From contig CAZXVU010000027.1 of the NCBI GenBank assembly GCA_964644465.1, forward strand, positions 1 through 22,832: DNA of 22,832 bases, in the 5' to 3' direction. The number at the start of each line of letters is the position of its first letter. The first letter of the stretch is position 1. This document shows, piece after piece, positions 7,588 through 16,073 of the stretch. The notes beneath the pieces are model-generated. The model saw nothing but the letters and a program-made list of their open reading frames with translations. It was not told the DNA's origin and did not search any database. Made by a program: the position numbers and the translations under genes. The DNA comes from CAZXVU01 sp964644465. Lineage in GTDB: Bacteria; Chlamydiota; Chlamydiia; Chlamydiales; SM23-39.

Positions 7588-8361
7588 TTATAGATAGGTA
7601 TTGACCACAAAATTCGACATCGCATGAAGAGCGATGGGAACAGCAACAGTGCCGCTTAACTCGAGAGCCAATCCGAAGGCTATAGAAGAAATAAATATTC
7701 CCAGAATAGCCGAGTCATTGGCAATTTGGCCGCCCTTAAAAGTATCATCAATCCAAGCTTTCCTCGCACGGTCGTTTAGATAGCGAGCGTCGAAGCGGAT
7801 CTCTTTGGGAACGGCAGGATTGTAATGTTCAAAACCTGAGATCATTGAAGATAGGGCCACTTTCAACACCTTGCCCACTTTCGATTTTTCAAAATCATCC
7901 ACTCCAAAAAAGCGTTTAGCGATCATCTTTTCCGCTTTTTCGATTCCATAATGGAGGACCATTCGCTCTACTTCTTCCAAAATAGGAGCTAGGATCATCG
8001 TTTCTACGACAGCATTGGCATATCCGCTTGAAGCGCCCACTAAGCCAGCAACTAAACGGCGCAGCCCTACCTGAATACTATTTTCAGGATCGAGGAAATT
8101 TTTCATTGCCTCAGGAAAATACTGTGAAGGATTCCATTTGCTGAAATAGGAGAATTGTTGAGCTTTCATGCTCACCCATTTAATAGCGGCAGTAGAGGCA
8201 AGAAAACCCGCTGCTTTGCCCACTCTTTGAAACAGACTGGAGGAAGATCCTGAATTTGGAGATTCCACCTTTTGGACTTCTCTGTCTTGAAGCCTCCCCT
8301 TTCTTTTATAAGGTCCTTGACTTGATACTGGGGTAGTTAACGATCTATTTACTTTTGTCAT
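7588..8361 (-). CDS. CPBP-family intramembrane metalloprotease homologue
   Basis: 257 aa from the ATG at 8361; a TTG seven codons upstream is a weaker alternative. The first 45 residues are basic and Ser-rich with no signal peptide. A mostly hydrophobic multi-span region follows. CPBP (Abi/Rce1-like) motifs are visible: APILEEVERM with Glu129, Glu130 and Arg133, then SSMISGFEH with His179, then HAMSNFVVN with His246 and Asn250. The first motif has Arg four positions after the first Glu instead of the usual five, so activity is uncertain. An insertion of about 45 residues separates motifs 2 and 3. A TATAAT lies only about 8 nt before this ATG, so transcription might give a nearly leaderless message. 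It leads the ComF-like and SPFH genes on the same strand. Confidence 0.7.
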   Translation of the reverse strand: MTKVNRSLTTPVSSQGPYKRKGRLQDREVQKVESPNSGSSSSLFQRVGKAAGFLASTAAIKWVSMKAQQFSYFSKWNPSQYFPEAMKNFLDPENSIQVGLRRLVAGLVGASSGYANAVVETMILAPILEEVERMVLHYGIEKAEKMIAKRFFGVDDFEKSKVGKVLKVALSSMISGFEHYNPAVPKEIRFDARYLNDRARKAWIDDTFKGGQIANDSAILGIFISSIAFGLALELSGTVAVPIALHAMSNFVVNTYL

Positions 8362-8450
8362 AGCTAAAAAATTATACAACAATTAACAATTTAATTAAAT
8401 AATATTAATTATTGTAAAATAAATAATTTACTATACAAAACAGCACAGAT

Positions 8451-10427
8451 CTAGAAACGCTCCATAAGAAACTCGTTAAACCAATCTAAGTTTTTTTCCA
8501 TTAGATCTAAGACCTGTTTGGGCTCATTTGTATGGTGGCCCATCCGTGGATAAAGATATAAAGCCGCCTGTTTATTACCCTTTTTTAACGCGTTGCAAAA
8601 TTCATAAGATTGCGAAACAGGAACCCTTAAATCATTGATACCGTGCTGGATAAGACATGGAGTGGCGATGTTTTCCACATAATAAATCGGAGATCGATCG
8701 TGATAGATTTTAGGATCTTTCCAAAATTCATCTCCGAAATAGTTCTCTAAAAAGGAAAGCAAATCGGTCGTATTTGCCATGCTGGTCAAATTCGTTAAAC
8801 CCGCTCCCATGGAGGCTGCTTTAAACCTTGCTGTTTGGGTAATCGTCCAGGCAGTCATATATCCGCCGTAGCTGAATCCCATCACGCCAAGTCTTTCAGG
8901 ATCGGCAATGCCTCTATCTACGAGCGAATCGACTCCAGTCATGAGATCTTCAAAATCCTTTCCTCCCCAATCGCGGTAATTCATCCATTGAAATTCTTTT
9001 CCATAACCACAAGAACCGCGTGGATTCGGCCGCAAAACGGCATAGCCTTCATTGGCAAAAGCAGCGATCGGATAAACGCTTGAAAGACCCAGGAATGTCT
9101 CATTGAAAAATCCCATCGGCCCGCCATGAACGACCAACAATAGAGGAACTTTTTGCCCTTCGAAGCCTACAGGGTAGCTCAATAGACCTTCAATTTCCCG
9201 CCCATCGCTGCTTTTCCAGCGGACAATTTCTGTCTTAATTTTAGGATAGAGCAAGAAAGGATCATTGACCCGAGATATTGGCACTGGCTTGAATGATTCC
9301 AGCTTGGAAGCAAACGCTTCAGGAGGATGGTCTGTGCTTTGCGCTGTGAATCCAACCCATGTAGAATCGGCATTCAAAGAAGGCGCTATAAAAAAAGTAT
9401 CTCCTGAGTCAACTTCTTCAGCAGGCGCCCCGGAGACTGGCACTAAAACCAATTGAAACTTCGTTCTCTTCGGCTCGAAGAAAACTAATCTGCTGCTATC
9501 GGAAGTCCATCCAAGATGATTAGGACCCGTCAAAAATGGGCCACCATCGGGAGTCGATGCTAATCTTCTCCTTTCCTTGCCATCTCTCGATTGAACGGCT
9601 AAAAATTGGACGAGGTCATATTTTCTCTTCTCTCCGCTGGATAGATAGCTGATCCATTTTCCATCCGGAGAATAGCGGGGCATCGATTCGAACTGCCCTT
9701 TTTTTTCCCAGGGAACGATCCTTCCTGTATCCAAATAAAATGTCGCGAGGCTGCTCGATAAATATTGCGCCTCAAATCCATTACTCACCGAATAAGCAAA
9801 AGTGATTTCATTCCCATCGGGAGACCAATCAAATTCTTGATTGGGAAGAGTCCCAAAATCTCCAGCGCATCGGACAAAATAATCGTCAGTAGTAACGGCC
9901 TTTGACGTCGAATCCGCCACATCGAGAATCCAGATCCCTTTTTTCACATTCTCTTGATCGTAGAGAAAGGAGATCTCTTTTGATGCAATCGAGTTAGAGT
10001 CGACCATCACATAAGCAATTTTTTGGCTATCTGGAGACCAAGCAAAGAGGAGAATCGGATTTTTGGATTCAAACAATACTGAAGGCTCTCCGCCATCAGC
10101 GTCGACTAAATGGATCTTAGTTCCTCCAGATGCGTGCTCCAGAAAAGCGATTTGTTTTCCATCGGGAGACCAGCGAGGTATGATGCAAGGGATATTCTCC
10201 GGTGCCAGAAACTCGGGTTCTCCACCGATCTTCGATTTATAGATCCTGGGGAAATATTTATTATCTTCCATTCGGGCTTCAGAGACGACGTACAAAGCAG
10301 ATTTACCATCGGGAGAAATGCGCACATCGGCGACATTTTTTACTTTCATCATTTCGGACGGGGTCCATTTCAATTCCTCAGTAGCAAACAGCGCTGTCGA
10401 TAAGAAAAAAAACAAAAATAATCGCAT
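8451..10427 (-). CDS. Secreted S9 family serine peptidase (acylaminoacyl-peptidase/DPP type)
   Basis: 658 aa from the ATG at 10427, chosen because GAGGA lies five bases upstream and the protein then starts with a good signal peptide (MRLFLFFFLSTALFA). An upstream in-frame start at 10499 would place the signal internally. Residues about 20-380 form a WD40-like beta-propeller with repeated SPDG motifs (for example RISPDGKSALYV, RWSPDGKQIAFL, DWSPDGNEITFA). The alpha/beta-hydrolase domain has HGGPMG for the oxyanion region and the nucleophile Ser519 in GFSYGGY. Asp599 in HGINDLRVP and His631 in MGHHT complete the triad. It probably removes peptides from N-termini or trims oligopeptides outside the inner membrane. 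It is separated from the upstream AsmA-like gene by a repeat element. Confidence 0.93.
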   Translation of the reverse strand: MRLFLFFFLSTALFATEELKWTPSEMMKVKNVADVRISPDGKSALYVVSEARMEDNKYFPRIYKSKIGGEPEFLAPENIPCIIPRWSPDGKQIAFLEHASGGTKIHLVDADGGEPSVLFESKNPILLFAWSPDSQKIAYVMVDSNSIASKEISFLYDQENVKKGIWILDVADSTSKAVTTDDYFVRCAGDFGTLPNQEFDWSPDGNEITFAYSVSNGFEAQYLSSSLATFYLDTGRIVPWEKKGQFESMPRYSPDGKWISYLSSGEKRKYDLVQFLAVQSRDGKERRRLASTPDGGPFLTGPNHLGWTSDSSRLVFFEPKRTKFQLVLVPVSGAPAEEVDSGDTFFIAPSLNADSTWVGFTAQSTDHPPEAFASKLESFKPVPISRVNDPFLLYPKIKTEIVRWKSSDGREIEGLLSYPVGFEGQKVPLLLVVHGGPMGFFNETFLGLSSVYPIAAFANEGYAVLRPNPRGSCGYGKEFQWMNYRDWGGKDFEDLMTGVDSLVDRGIADPERLGVMGFSYGGYMTAWTITQTARFKAASMGAGLTNLTSMANTTDLLSFLENYFGDEFWKDPKIYHDRSPIYYVENIATPCLIQHGINDLRVPVSQSYEFCNALKKGNKQAALYLYPRMGHHTNEPKQVLDLMEKNLDWFNEFLMERF

Positions 10428-10488
10428 AAGATTCCTCAAAAAAATGAGCGAGGATGCTACCAAAAAGAAAGAAAAAGCGCTAGCTACG

Positions 10489-10672
10489 TGGTTAAACAAG
10501 AGAAACTGAGGCGGAGACCGAGCGAGGCAAAGAGAAATCGAAGCAGGTGAAACCTGCGATCCGAACGAACGAGACCATTCCTTGAAAAGGAAGGCGTCCC
10601 CGGGGTCCCCGAGGAAGCATCTTCCTTGGGGTGGGGAGTGAGGAGGATCGATTTATCGAAGCCGCAGCCGGT
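10489..10672. repeat. Intergenic repeat element, copy A
   Basis: A GC-rich, purine-biased stretch between the AsmA-like stop (10673) and the peptidase gene. It shares ordered blocks with the element at 21737-21909: TGGTTAAACAA (10489-10499), GCGAGGCAAAG (10522-10532, identical), a diverged GAACGAACGAG block, GAGGAGGATCGAT (10640-10652) and GCCGCAGC (10661-10668, identical). It also has local stems, such as GCAGGT/ACCTGC around loop GAA (10543-10557) and AAGGAAG/CTTCCTT. No plausible protein is encoded on either strand, and no T tract marks a terminator. Confidence 0.65.
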
Positions 10673-13600
10673 CTACATTCCCAGGAAGCGTTTCTTTTTT
10701 TGGAGATGGAATTGAGGGTCGTTGAGCTTCCCGTCGATGGATATGAGGAAGGCTTCTGTGAGCTTAAAGAGGACAAATTGCTTCATGGTGACTAGGACCT
10801 TTAGATTGCCGTCGAGGTCCATCACTGGAGAGCTGCCTTCTTTTACGAGAAAAAATTCGGAACGGCTGCTTTCGCTAAAGGCGTCTTTGAGTTCCAGGAG
10901 GCGGAAGAAGCCATCTTTCAACTCATAGGTTAGCGTTCCGCATACAGGAATGAAGAGTTCTAGGTCGAGCCCTACAATGCGGCTAAGAAGGTCGGCGGGG
11001 AAGTCGAAAACTGTAGGCTCTCTCTTATACGAATTGATGAAATGAAGCTCCCCTTTTGCAGTATAGGTCTTCCCATCTTCAAGGAGCCCTTTAAAGTTCT
11101 TCAGAGAAAAATCGCGGACGACAAGAGGACTGATCGATCCAGCTTCCTCTCCTACTTTTTGGAGGAGGCTCGGCCGTAGTTCGAGAATAGAGAGCAGCGG
11201 CATATCGATCGTCCAGGGCTTATCGTCTTTCCCTTCCAAAAGGATTTCGTCGATTTTCAGAATGCAGGCCATATCGCTGATTTTAACATTATAGATCCTC
11301 ATTTGATCAGGCCCTAGATCGACTTGACCGAGGAGAGTGCGAAGCTGATACCCAAAAAGCTCAAGCTGCTTGCCGCTTAAAAGTCCTTTGAAAGTAGGCC
11401 CATTTTTATCAATGGCAAGGCGCCCTTTGAGCTCGTATCCTTTTCCCATCTCTAATTCAGAGAAAACTTCAGCGACGCTCGGAGGCAAAAGCTCCGAAAG
11501 CAAAGCAAAATTGACGCGCGCACTGCCAATGAGCGTATTCGTATCGGGGTCTTCGGCATGGAAAGAGGCTTCAACTCCCCCAAAAACACCTTCGATCGCA
11601 TGAATGTAAAATTGGTTATTTTCTCGGCATTCCCAATCGACCGTAAGAGGTCGGAGCCCTTCGGGAAGCTCCTCGTCAGAAAGCGTCAAACGTCCTTGAA
11701 GCTGCGGATCGGAATCGATATTCAGGCGCACTTCCAAAAGATGTCCTTGATGCAGATAATGGAACGCCGCTTCGCATTTATCGTCGGAAAGAAAAAGATT
11801 GAGATCGTGCAGATGGCGGACAGATCCCTGGAAAGGAATAAATCCCTCTTTCATAGAGCAAGTAAAGCTTGTGAAATCGGCAGCCCAGTTGAGATCGGCA
11901 ATGAAATCGAGATCGTTCTGCAGATCGATCGATTTCAGAATTGCTGGAGGATTCGGAAGAAACGTGAAAAAGTCCGCCGGTAAATGAATATGGGAGCGGC
12001 TCATCATCCAAAGAGATTTGATCGCATCGTATTGTAAAAGTTCTACTTTGCAGTCGACCCAAGGGAGATCGGAATCTGGCTTTGTCGCCTGCAGATCAAT
12101 GCCGCTGAAGATCATCCCTTTTTCAGAGGAATAATAGAAATGGAGCGGCCCTTTGTTCTCTAGAGCAATGGCCCCCGCTCTCAGCTGCGACGCTGTGAAA
12201 TCAAGATCTGTTTCAATCCCTTGATCATAGATGAAATGTCCTTCGCCTTCTAAGATTCCCTGAAGTCCCTTCAGAGGAACTCCCATCTTCTCGGTCACAA
12301 AACCGGCCGGCTCCAGATCGATCCTCATTTTCTCAAACTTCAATTCGCAGCGCGTAGAGGGATGGATACGCCCTGCGAAATGAGCCTCGAATCCTTTTTT
12401 CCATTTTCCCAGCCCATTATAAATCCGATACGATTCATCTTCTTTGCGAAAGGAACAAGCGACATCCAATTCTCCGAGCTGTAAGTGTTCGATCGACCAT
12501 TCGCCCTTCTTTTCAAAGGCTTTGATCCCAAAGGCAAAGGGTTCGTTTTGCATCCGTAAATCGATTCCTTGAGCATTCACTTCACAGCCGCCCTCCTGGG
12601 AATAGAGGAATTGGATTTTAGCCGCGCCATCGAGAGGAACTTTAGGCATGGCTCCAAAGTTTTGGAAAAAAGGGGATGCCGCTAAAATCGATTTCCAAGG
12701 AATTTCAAGCCCCACTTCGAGATTCGCTATTTGTCCATTTGGATCTAATTTGCAGAGAGAAACGTGAAGTGGAGATCCTAACATCTGACTTCTCTTTGGA
12801 TCGAAGACAACATCCCTTCCATTGGAATGGCCGGCAAGGCGAAGCAGATCCCAAGTATTGCTCTCTAAACGGAAATCAAAAACCCATTCCCCTTCGATTT
12901 TTCTGAAACTGGGGGAATTGAATGGGATTTTTCCCTGAGGAAGAGACAAAACTCCTTCCACTCCATAACAGGAAAATTCGAGAGGGCTTGCATCGATCTC
13001 AAAATGGATATTTTCAAGCCGTACATTGTAGCCTCCAAAAGCGCATCCTTTTTCAACAACCGCCTCAAGCGACCAATCCCAAGCATCAAAATCTCCATCG
13101 ATGATAAATCCCCTTTTGAGCGAGGCGATCTTCCCTGTCAAAGAGCCGTTTTTCCAGAATTTAGAGATCGAATCTATGTCCCCATGAAAATGGTCAACTT
13201 GCAGAAAGAAGCTGCGCGTTTTGTTGATCCACCCCTCGCCAGAAAATTGAACGCCTTCTAAATCTCCTTTCTCAATCGAAAAACCCAATGTATGAGAGTC
13301 CCAATTTCCTTTGAGGCAAAGGGCTCCAGCGACCTTTCCAGCAATTTCCGCTTTCGCTTTCCATTCATTGAGCGCGCCTGAAAGTTCAATGCCGCTCTGA
13401 ATCCCTTCGATCCAGCCCGTGAAATGAGAAGGCGCTAAGACTCCTTCCTTCCAAAGTCCTTGCCCTTCCCAGCCCGATGCTTCCAGGACTTTATTTTCGG
13501 GCAGCGGAATTTGGAAGCTCCCTCCGGAGATCGCTATTTCTCCCCCGTTTGAAGAGATTTTCCCTTCGAGATTTTTCCAACCCACTTGCCATTCGTCTTG

Positions 13601-14914
13601 ATAGAGCTCGATATTTTCTGCTTTGAGTCGGGAAACATTCCATCTTTCTATGCCGCTTCCAGAAAGGATCAGATCTCCTTCCGCCTGGAAAGCTCCATTT
13701 AGGAAATTCCAAGAGAGGACCTCAGGAACAAACAAGCTTGCGATTCCCTGCAGAAAAGCAGTCTCTTCCGGATGAAGGTCTTTACAGTTTCCAGACCAAA
13801 TCCGTTTTAGGCTCTCTTCCATTCCTCTCACAAAAAGAGTAGTAGGGCCCACCTGCAGCTGCGATTCGATCCAATTGGCAATTTGACTATGAAAATAGCC
13901 GCGGCCTCCCCAGGCAAAAGAAAAGGATTTTTCGCACGTCTTGGCGATTCCTTGGAAATTCCATTTTCCTCCCATACCTGGGTTGTACGTAAAATTCCCG
14001 TTCAAATCCTCGATAGAGGCCAAAGGAAAATGAATATCTAAATGAGAACAATCTCCTCGGAACCGACCGTCGCATACAGAGGGAATGAGATCTCGCAGAA
14101 GCCCTTTTGCTGCGCAGATCTCCAAGGATCCGTCCCAATCGAGGGTTCCATCCAAGTTCGCAACTTTGCAATCGGCTAACTGAAAAGAAGCATGCGCTGC
14201 TTCAAGATGCGCAGACCCAGATTTTAAACTTCCCTTTTCTGATACAAGATGGAGCCAGCCATCCAGCATCCCTTGTTGAATATCGATCTCGTTCCAGGCG
14301 GTTGGAAGATAGAATTGCACCAATCTTTTCAAAAGATCGACGTCCAATTGTTTGATTTTTGCATCGACTCTTAAAAAGTCCCCTTCTCGAACGCCCTCTA
14401 CAGAGAGTCCAGAATCTCCCCAATTCAGTTCCATCCGCCCCAATTGATCCGCAGAGAACCGATCGTAAGAAAAGCGGGCCCGTTCAATCCCAGCCCATTC
14501 GATCATCCCGTCCTTGGCGGAGACAGTGAGTTCGAACCATCCTGGCTTTTGATCATTCCATTCCCTCTGCTCGAAAAAGGAGATATGGGGACGGCTCACT
14601 GTGAGATGCCCTTTCAATTTTTTGGGGAAATGACTCCAATCCAGAGAAAGATCCATTTTTTCCGCATGGAGATGGAAAGCGCTTTTCTGACCGGTTAAAT
14701 CGAAGAGAATCACATCTGAGAAAAGGATCCGTCCCAATTTCCATTCGATCGAATGATAGGCCAATTCGCATTGGACTTGTCTATGTAAGATAAGACGGGC
14801 GGCCGCTCCCATTCCAAAATGGAGAATGGGCTTATAGAAACAGAAAAAAACGACAAGAATAGCCCCTAAAATAGAAAGCGCTACCGATCTTTGAATAGAC
14901 TTGAGAGAGGGCAC
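10673..14914 (-). CDS. Very large AsmA/YhdP-like envelope protein
   Basis: 1413 aa. One N-terminal membrane anchor (about 9-30) is followed by more than 1300 residues of repeating beta-strand segments with many Trp-Gly and Asp-Gly turns and no enzyme motif. The C-terminal 350 residues include VRDFSLKNFKGLLEDGKTY-like strands and end with SIDGKLNDPQFHLQ and a basic tail, the typical close of AsmA-like C-terminal domains. Such proteins are tethered to the inner membrane and form a hydrophobic groove that carries phospholipid toward the outer membrane. That role here is inference from family. The start is GTG without a clear Shine-Dalgarno site, but it places the anchor at the N-terminus. The stop abuts the intergenic repeat. 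Confidence 0.8.
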   Translation of the reverse strand: MPSLKSIQRSVALSILGAILVVFFCFYKPILHFGMGAAARLILHRQVQCELAYHSIEWKLGRILFSDVILFDLTGQKSAFHLHAEKMDLSLDWSHFPKKLKGHLTVSRPHISFFEQREWNDQKPGWFELTVSAKDGMIEWAGIERARFSYDRFSADQLGRMELNWGDSGLSVEGVREGDFLRVDAKIKQLDVDLLKRLVQFYLPTAWNEIDIQQGMLDGWLHLVSEKGSLKSGSAHLEAAHASFQLADCKVANLDGTLDWDGSLEICAAKGLLRDLIPSVCDGRFRGDCSHLDIHFPLASIEDLNGNFTYNPGMGGKWNFQGIAKTCEKSFSFAWGGRGYFHSQIANWIESQLQVGPTTLFVRGMEESLKRIWSGNCKDLHPEETAFLQGIASLFVPEVLSWNFLNGAFQAEGDLILSGSGIERWNVSRLKAENIELYQDEWQVGWKNLEGKISSNGGEIAISGGSFQIPLPENKVLEASGWEGQGLWKEGVLAPSHFTGWIEGIQSGIELSGALNEWKAKAEIAGKVAGALCLKGNWDSHTLGFSIEKGDLEGVQFSGEGWINKTRSFFLQVDHFHGDIDSISKFWKNGSLTGKIASLKRGFIIDGDFDAWDWSLEAVVEKGCAFGGYNVRLENIHFEIDASPLEFSCYGVEGVLSLPQGKIPFNSPSFRKIEGEWVFDFRLESNTWDLLRLAGHSNGRDVVFDPKRSQMLGSPLHVSLCKLDPNGQIANLEVGLEIPWKSILAASPFFQNFGAMPKVPLDGAAKIQFLYSQEGGCEVNAQGIDLRMQNEPFAFGIKAFEKKGEWSIEHLQLGELDVACSFRKEDESYRIYNGLGKWKKGFEAHFAGRIHPSTRCELKFEKMRIDLEPAGFVTEKMGVPLKGLQGILEGEGHFIYDQGIETDLDFTASQLRAGAIALENKGPLHFYYSSEKGMIFSGIDLQATKPDSDLPWVDCKVELLQYDAIKSLWMMSRSHIHLPADFFTFLPNPPAILKSIDLQNDLDFIADLNWAADFTSFTCSMKEGFIPFQGSVRHLHDLNLFLSDDKCEAAFHYLHQGHLLEVRLNIDSDPQLQGRLTLSDEELPEGLRPLTVDWECRENNQFYIHAIEGVFGGVEASFHAEDPDTNTLIGSARVNFALLSELLPPSVAEVFSELEMGKGYELKGRLAIDKNGPTFKGLLSGKQLELFGYQLRTLLGQVDLGPDQMRIYNVKISDMACILKIDEILLEGKDDKPWTIDMPLLSILELRPSLLQKVGEEAGSISPLVVRDFSLKNFKGLLEDGKTYTAKGELHFINSYKREPTVFDFPADLLSRIVGLDLELFIPVCGTLTYELKDGFFRLLELKDAFSESSRSEFFLVKEGSSPVMDLDGNLKVLVTMKQFVLFKLTEAFLISIDGKLNDPQFHLQKKKRFLGM

Positions 14915-14976
14915 GGAAAAGGCTCTGTTCGTTTGAGCCTTATTCTAGTAGATTCTTGAGAAATCAGAAAGTTGCT

Positions 14977-15315
14977 TTACACGATTGTGCAAAAAAAACA
15001 AGGTTCAGGTTCAACTTGTGCGATGAGGTTTCTCAAAGGTATATTCACCTCTCGAGACATCACAAATCTTCGATTTTCAGAAAACTCATAGGTGACTGTA
15101 TTGAGATTTAAAAAGAGGCAGCTCTCTTCGAATTTACTGGTGATTAATTTATATTGATCTTCAGATAAAAATTTATGAGTCACATTATATTGAGAATCTG
15201 GAAAAGCAATTCTTACATCTTTCCAAACCGAGTTCCCCGCATTGTCAACAAAGCTCGAGACAAAGCATGTGGGTTGAGTTTCGCACGGGCTTAAACCCCT
15301 CTTTATTCCTGTCAT
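14977..15315 (-). CDS. Hypothetical protein, 112 aa
   Basis: Not recognised. The ATG has AGGA nine bases upstream and a TATAAT about 33 nt upstream, so expression is plausible. There is no signal peptide or membrane segment. The protein has six Cys, two near the N-terminus (CETQPTC), two central or flanking, and CFFC five residues from the end, which could bind metal or form disulfides. It is flanked by AT-rich DNA and stands outside the compact unit to its right. Codon use looks more AT-rich than its neighbours, judged by eye only. Confidence 0.6.
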   Translation of the reverse strand: MTGIKRGLSPCETQPTCFVSSFVDNAGNSVWKDVRIAFPDSQYNVTHKFLSEDQYKLITSKFEESCLFLNLNTVTYEFSENRRFVMSREVNIPLRNLIAQVEPEPCFFCTIV

Positions 15316-15347
15316 TTTTATTCCTAATTATTAAATTAATTTAAATA

Positions 15348-15353
15348 ATTATA
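15348..15353 (-). promoter_or_regulatory. -10 hexamer (TATAAT) before the 112-aa gene
   Basis: A perfect TATAAT on the minus strand predicts a start near 15341, about 26 nt before the ATG at 15315. The -35 region is only a loose AT-rich match. The whole 15316-15417 interval is AT-rich with repeated TTAATTAAATTAA-type words, so this call is weak. Confidence 0.35.
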
Positions 15354-15417
15354 ACAGAATATTTAGTTTAATTAAATTAATTAGAATAACAATATCAAAC
15401 GACTTAATATCAATGAT

Positions 15418-15702
15418 TTAAGGAAAGCTTTTTCGGGTGATCTGTGTAAAAACATGTTTTGAGGCTTTGACAGCAATGAGATCTGAGGCAACTTTCCGGG
15501 CTTGGGCATCCGTGACGACGATGTTTACCTCAAGAGCCCTGGCTTTCACAAAAGCCAACCTTTCTTCTTTAGAGGCAGGAATTGCCTCTGGATGTTTCGT
15601 TAGGTATTCTTTGCAATAAGCGGCAAGAGATACTCTAGGAGAAGGATTTTTGACTTCAGTTCCAGAACTTCCAGCACCTACAGAAGTTAAATTGTTTGCC
15701 AT
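15418..15702 (-). CDS. Hypothetical protein, 94 aa, coupled to gcvH
   Basis: Not recognised. The ATG lies 8 nt after the gcvH stop, with AGGA overlapping the TAG stop codon, so it is very likely the last gene of the long unit. The N-terminal 25 residues are Ser/Gly/Asn-rich and look disordered. The remainder is predicted helical and charged (AYCKEYLTKHPEA, KEERLAFVKARALE, DAQARKVASDLIAV). There is no export signal. The flexible N-terminus before a compact helical part could fit a type III secretion substrate or chaperone-bound protein, but nothing in the sequence proves that. Confidence 0.65.
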   Translation of the reverse strand: MANNLTSVGAGSSGTEVKNPSPRVSLAAYCKEYLTKHPEAIPASKEERLAFVKARALEVNIVVTDAQARKVASDLIAVKASKHVFTQITRKSFP

Positions 15703-15710
15703 AAAAAATC

Positions 15711-16073
15711 CTATTGCGAAATTTTAGATAAATAGTCAGATCGGCTCATCAGCCGATTCAATTCTTTCGGATCGTCGAGCTGTATCTTAAAGAGCCAGCC
15801 GCCGGTTTCTGCGTATTGGTTGATCGCTGAAGGGATTTTTCTAAGTCCTTCGTTCACCGCTGTAATCTTGCCGGTGACAGGAGCATAAACATCAGCAGCG
15901 GCCTTGGTCGATTCAAGGACGCAAATTTCTGACCCCGCTTTGACTTTTTGCCCTATTTTGGGGAGCTCAACATAGACAATCTCTCCAAGCTCTTTCTGGG
16001 CAAAGTCAGTGATCCCGACTGTTCCCAACGATCCTTCTAAATGGATCCATTCATGAGTCTCGGAGAATCTCAT
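15711..16073 (-). CDS. gcvH: Glycine cleavage system H-like lipoyl protein
   Basis: 120 aa, the usual length of GcvH. It opens with FSETHEWIHLEG and carries the lipoyl-attachment sequence VLESTKAAADVYAPVTG, with Lys57 as the lipoylated residue. The hybrid-barrel core (GEIVYVELPKIGQKV, GSEICVLES) and the C-terminal GGWLFKIQL are all present. In the full system it shuttles the aminomethyl group between P, T and L proteins. None of those genes is in the window, and chlamydiae are known to keep GcvH without the rest, so it may instead serve as a lipoyl carrier or donor. It overlaps the CBM9-like gene by ATGA and is in the same unit as the lipoate ligase, six genes upstream counting inclusively. 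Confidence 0.96.
   Translation of the reverse strand: MRFSETHEWIHLEGSLGTVGITDFAQKELGEIVYVELPKIGQKVKAGSEICVLESTKAAADVYAPVTGKITAVNEGLRKIPSAINQYAETGGWLFKIQLDDPKELNRLMSRSDYLSKISQ

Noticed and set aside
10428..10499. Upstream in-frame start of the S9 peptidase
   Set aside because: It would put 24 extra hydrophobic residues before a complete signal peptide. The ATG at 10427 has a GAGGA site.
10584..10627. AAGGAAG / CTTCCTT stem as a terminator of the AsmA-like gene
   Set aside because: The loop is long and there is no T tract on either strand. It is better explained as part of the repeat.
10492..10776. 94-residue minus-strand open frame
   Set aside because: It spans the repeat and the end of the AsmA-like gene in another frame. 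Its similarity to the frame at 21706-22047 reflects the shared repeat, not protein.
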